From: Candidatus Thiomargarita nelsonii
GTDB taxonomy: Bacteria > Pseudomonadota > Gammaproteobacteria > Beggiatoales > Beggiatoaceae
Assembly (NCBI GenBank): GCA_001640045.1
Contig: LUTY01002584.1
Location: 1 to 5,238, forward strand
Length of the DNA stretch: 5,238 nt
Reading direction: 5' to 3'
Below, in pieces: positions 4,905 through 5,238 of the stretch (the stretch's first letter is position 1; each line of letters starts with the position of its first letter). Position numbers and translations under genes: made by a program. The notes below the pieces were generated by a model. The model saw only the letters and a program-made list of their open reading frames with translations. It was not told the origin of the DNA and searched no databases.

Positions 4905-5068
4905 TTTCGTACTTTAGCCGGACGGTTGCAAACACCAAAGCGATTCATCGCCTCAATAAAGCCGGTTACACGATAACGATATTATTCGTTTATCTGGAAA
5001 CGGCTGAAATTTGTCTCAAACGTGTCAAAGAGCGCGTTTTAAACGGTGGACATGATGTGCCAGAAATC
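4905..5068 (+). pseudogene. Fragment of a zeta-toxin-like P-loop ATPase
   Basis: The translation from 4919 (RTVANTKAIHRLNKAGYTIT, then ILFVYLETAEICLKRVKERV and LNGGHDVPE) matches the middle of the zeta-toxin/predicted ABC-type ATPase family, typically TTLSGRT, a helix, GY-I-L-FL-L, then a helix with RV--RV--GGH-VPE. The preceding TLAGR is encoded in another frame (from 4911), so a frameshift separates them. The Walker A start is missing, replaced by GTAGGTTGG-type repeat DNA. The end is cut right after VPE by an inverted-repeat element that brings a stop at 5093. Intact relatives are about 190-270 residues; about 50 remain. In intact systems such proteins are kinases, some acting as toxins. 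This remnant is surely inactive, and no antitoxin gene is visible beside it. Confidence 0.65.
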
Positions 5069-5078
5069 AGTACTTCAA

Positions 5079-5156
5079 TTAGTACAACGGATTAACGGAA
5101 TAAACTGATTTTGTTTAGGGAGATTAATCGTTCATTCCGTTAATCCGTTGTACTAA
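5079..5156. mobile_element. 78-base perfect inverted-repeat (MITE-like) element
   Basis: Left arm 5079-5101 (TTAGTACAACGGATTAACGG and on) and right arm 5134-5156 are perfect 23-base inverted copies. With four more bases inward, 26 of 27 match. The loop is about 24 bases and non-coding. Both sides show a possible AAT duplication (5077-5079 and 5156-5158) if the ends are read as TAGTAC/GTACTA. The element directly follows the truncated ATPase. It is probably a recent copy because the arms have not diverged. Confidence 0.7.
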
Positions 5157-5187
5157 ATAATGGTTTTTATCACACTAACTATGCCGC

Positions 5188-5238
5188 TTATGCAACCGCC
5201 AACAAATCCTTATGAATCGCCGCTGCCGCATCTTTACC
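5188..5238 (-). CDS. Possible C-terminus of a gene entering from the right edge
   Basis: The minus strand reads GKDAAAAIHKDLLAVA followed by TAA at 5188-5190, open to the window edge. The alanine-rich helical ending is plausible for a real protein tail, but 16 codons cannot identify a family. An open frame this short can occur by chance. Confidence 0.3.
   Translation of the reverse strand, partial: GKDAAAAIHKDLLAVA

Noticed and set aside
5160..5238. Plus-strand continuation of the zeta-like ATPase after the inverted-repeat element
   Set aside because: No frame after 5156 resembles the C-terminal part of that family, so the gene does not resume on the far side.

Overview
This window looks like a piece of a gammaproteobacterial genome rich in small repeats, most likely a sulfur-oxidising member of the Thiotrichales/Beggiatoaceae type. 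Three things suggest this. The gene order kdsD-kdsC-lptC is the classic gammaproteobacterial lipopolysaccharide cluster. The broken molybdenum enzyme resembles SoeA, a cytoplasmic sulfite dehydrogenase subunit of sulfur oxidisers. The intergenic DNA is full of short palindromic repeats of a kind I associate with large filamentous sulfur bacteria. The taxonomic placement is inference from memory, not from a search.

Layout. Positions 1 to about 702 hold the end of an unrecognised protein with extreme strand asymmetry (G far above C). At about 702/703 this sequence abuts, tail to tail, a molybdopterin oxidoreductase gene (minus strand, 697-1257) that keeps only its first 185 or so codons. A 316-base divergent intergenic region (1258-1573) separates that fragment from an intact TAXI-family periplasmic solute-binding protein (1574-2494, plus strand). 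A terminator-like hairpin and two small GC-rich hairpins follow. Next is an 80-base inverted-repeat element (2661-2740) whose right edge lies inside lptC and supplies its stop codon. On the minus strand, reading from 4487 down, are kdsD (arabinose-5-phosphate isomerase), kdsC (KDO-8-phosphate phosphatase) and the truncated lptC, tightly packed as one operon. The last 750 bases carry no intact gene. They are a mosaic of hairpins and inverted repeats, a decayed zeta-toxin-like ATPase fragment (about 4905-5068), a 78-base inverted-repeat element (5079-5156), and possibly the last 16 codons of a gene entering from the right edge.

How it works together. KdsD makes arabinose-5-phosphate from ribulose-5-phosphate, and KdsC makes free KDO from KDO-8-phosphate, so both serve lipopolysaccharide inner-core synthesis. 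LptC belongs to the bridge that exports the finished LPS, but here it has lost most of its periplasmic domain, and lptA and lptB do not follow. The TAXI protein is an orphan, with no transporter membrane gene in the window.

The main theme is that three genes (the soeA-like gene, lptC and the zeta-like ATPase) end abruptly at foreign or repeated DNA. This fits either a genome reshaped by small mobile palindromic elements or, in part, a chimeric assembly. I see no complete defence island, CRISPR array, tRNA, rRNA or transposase.
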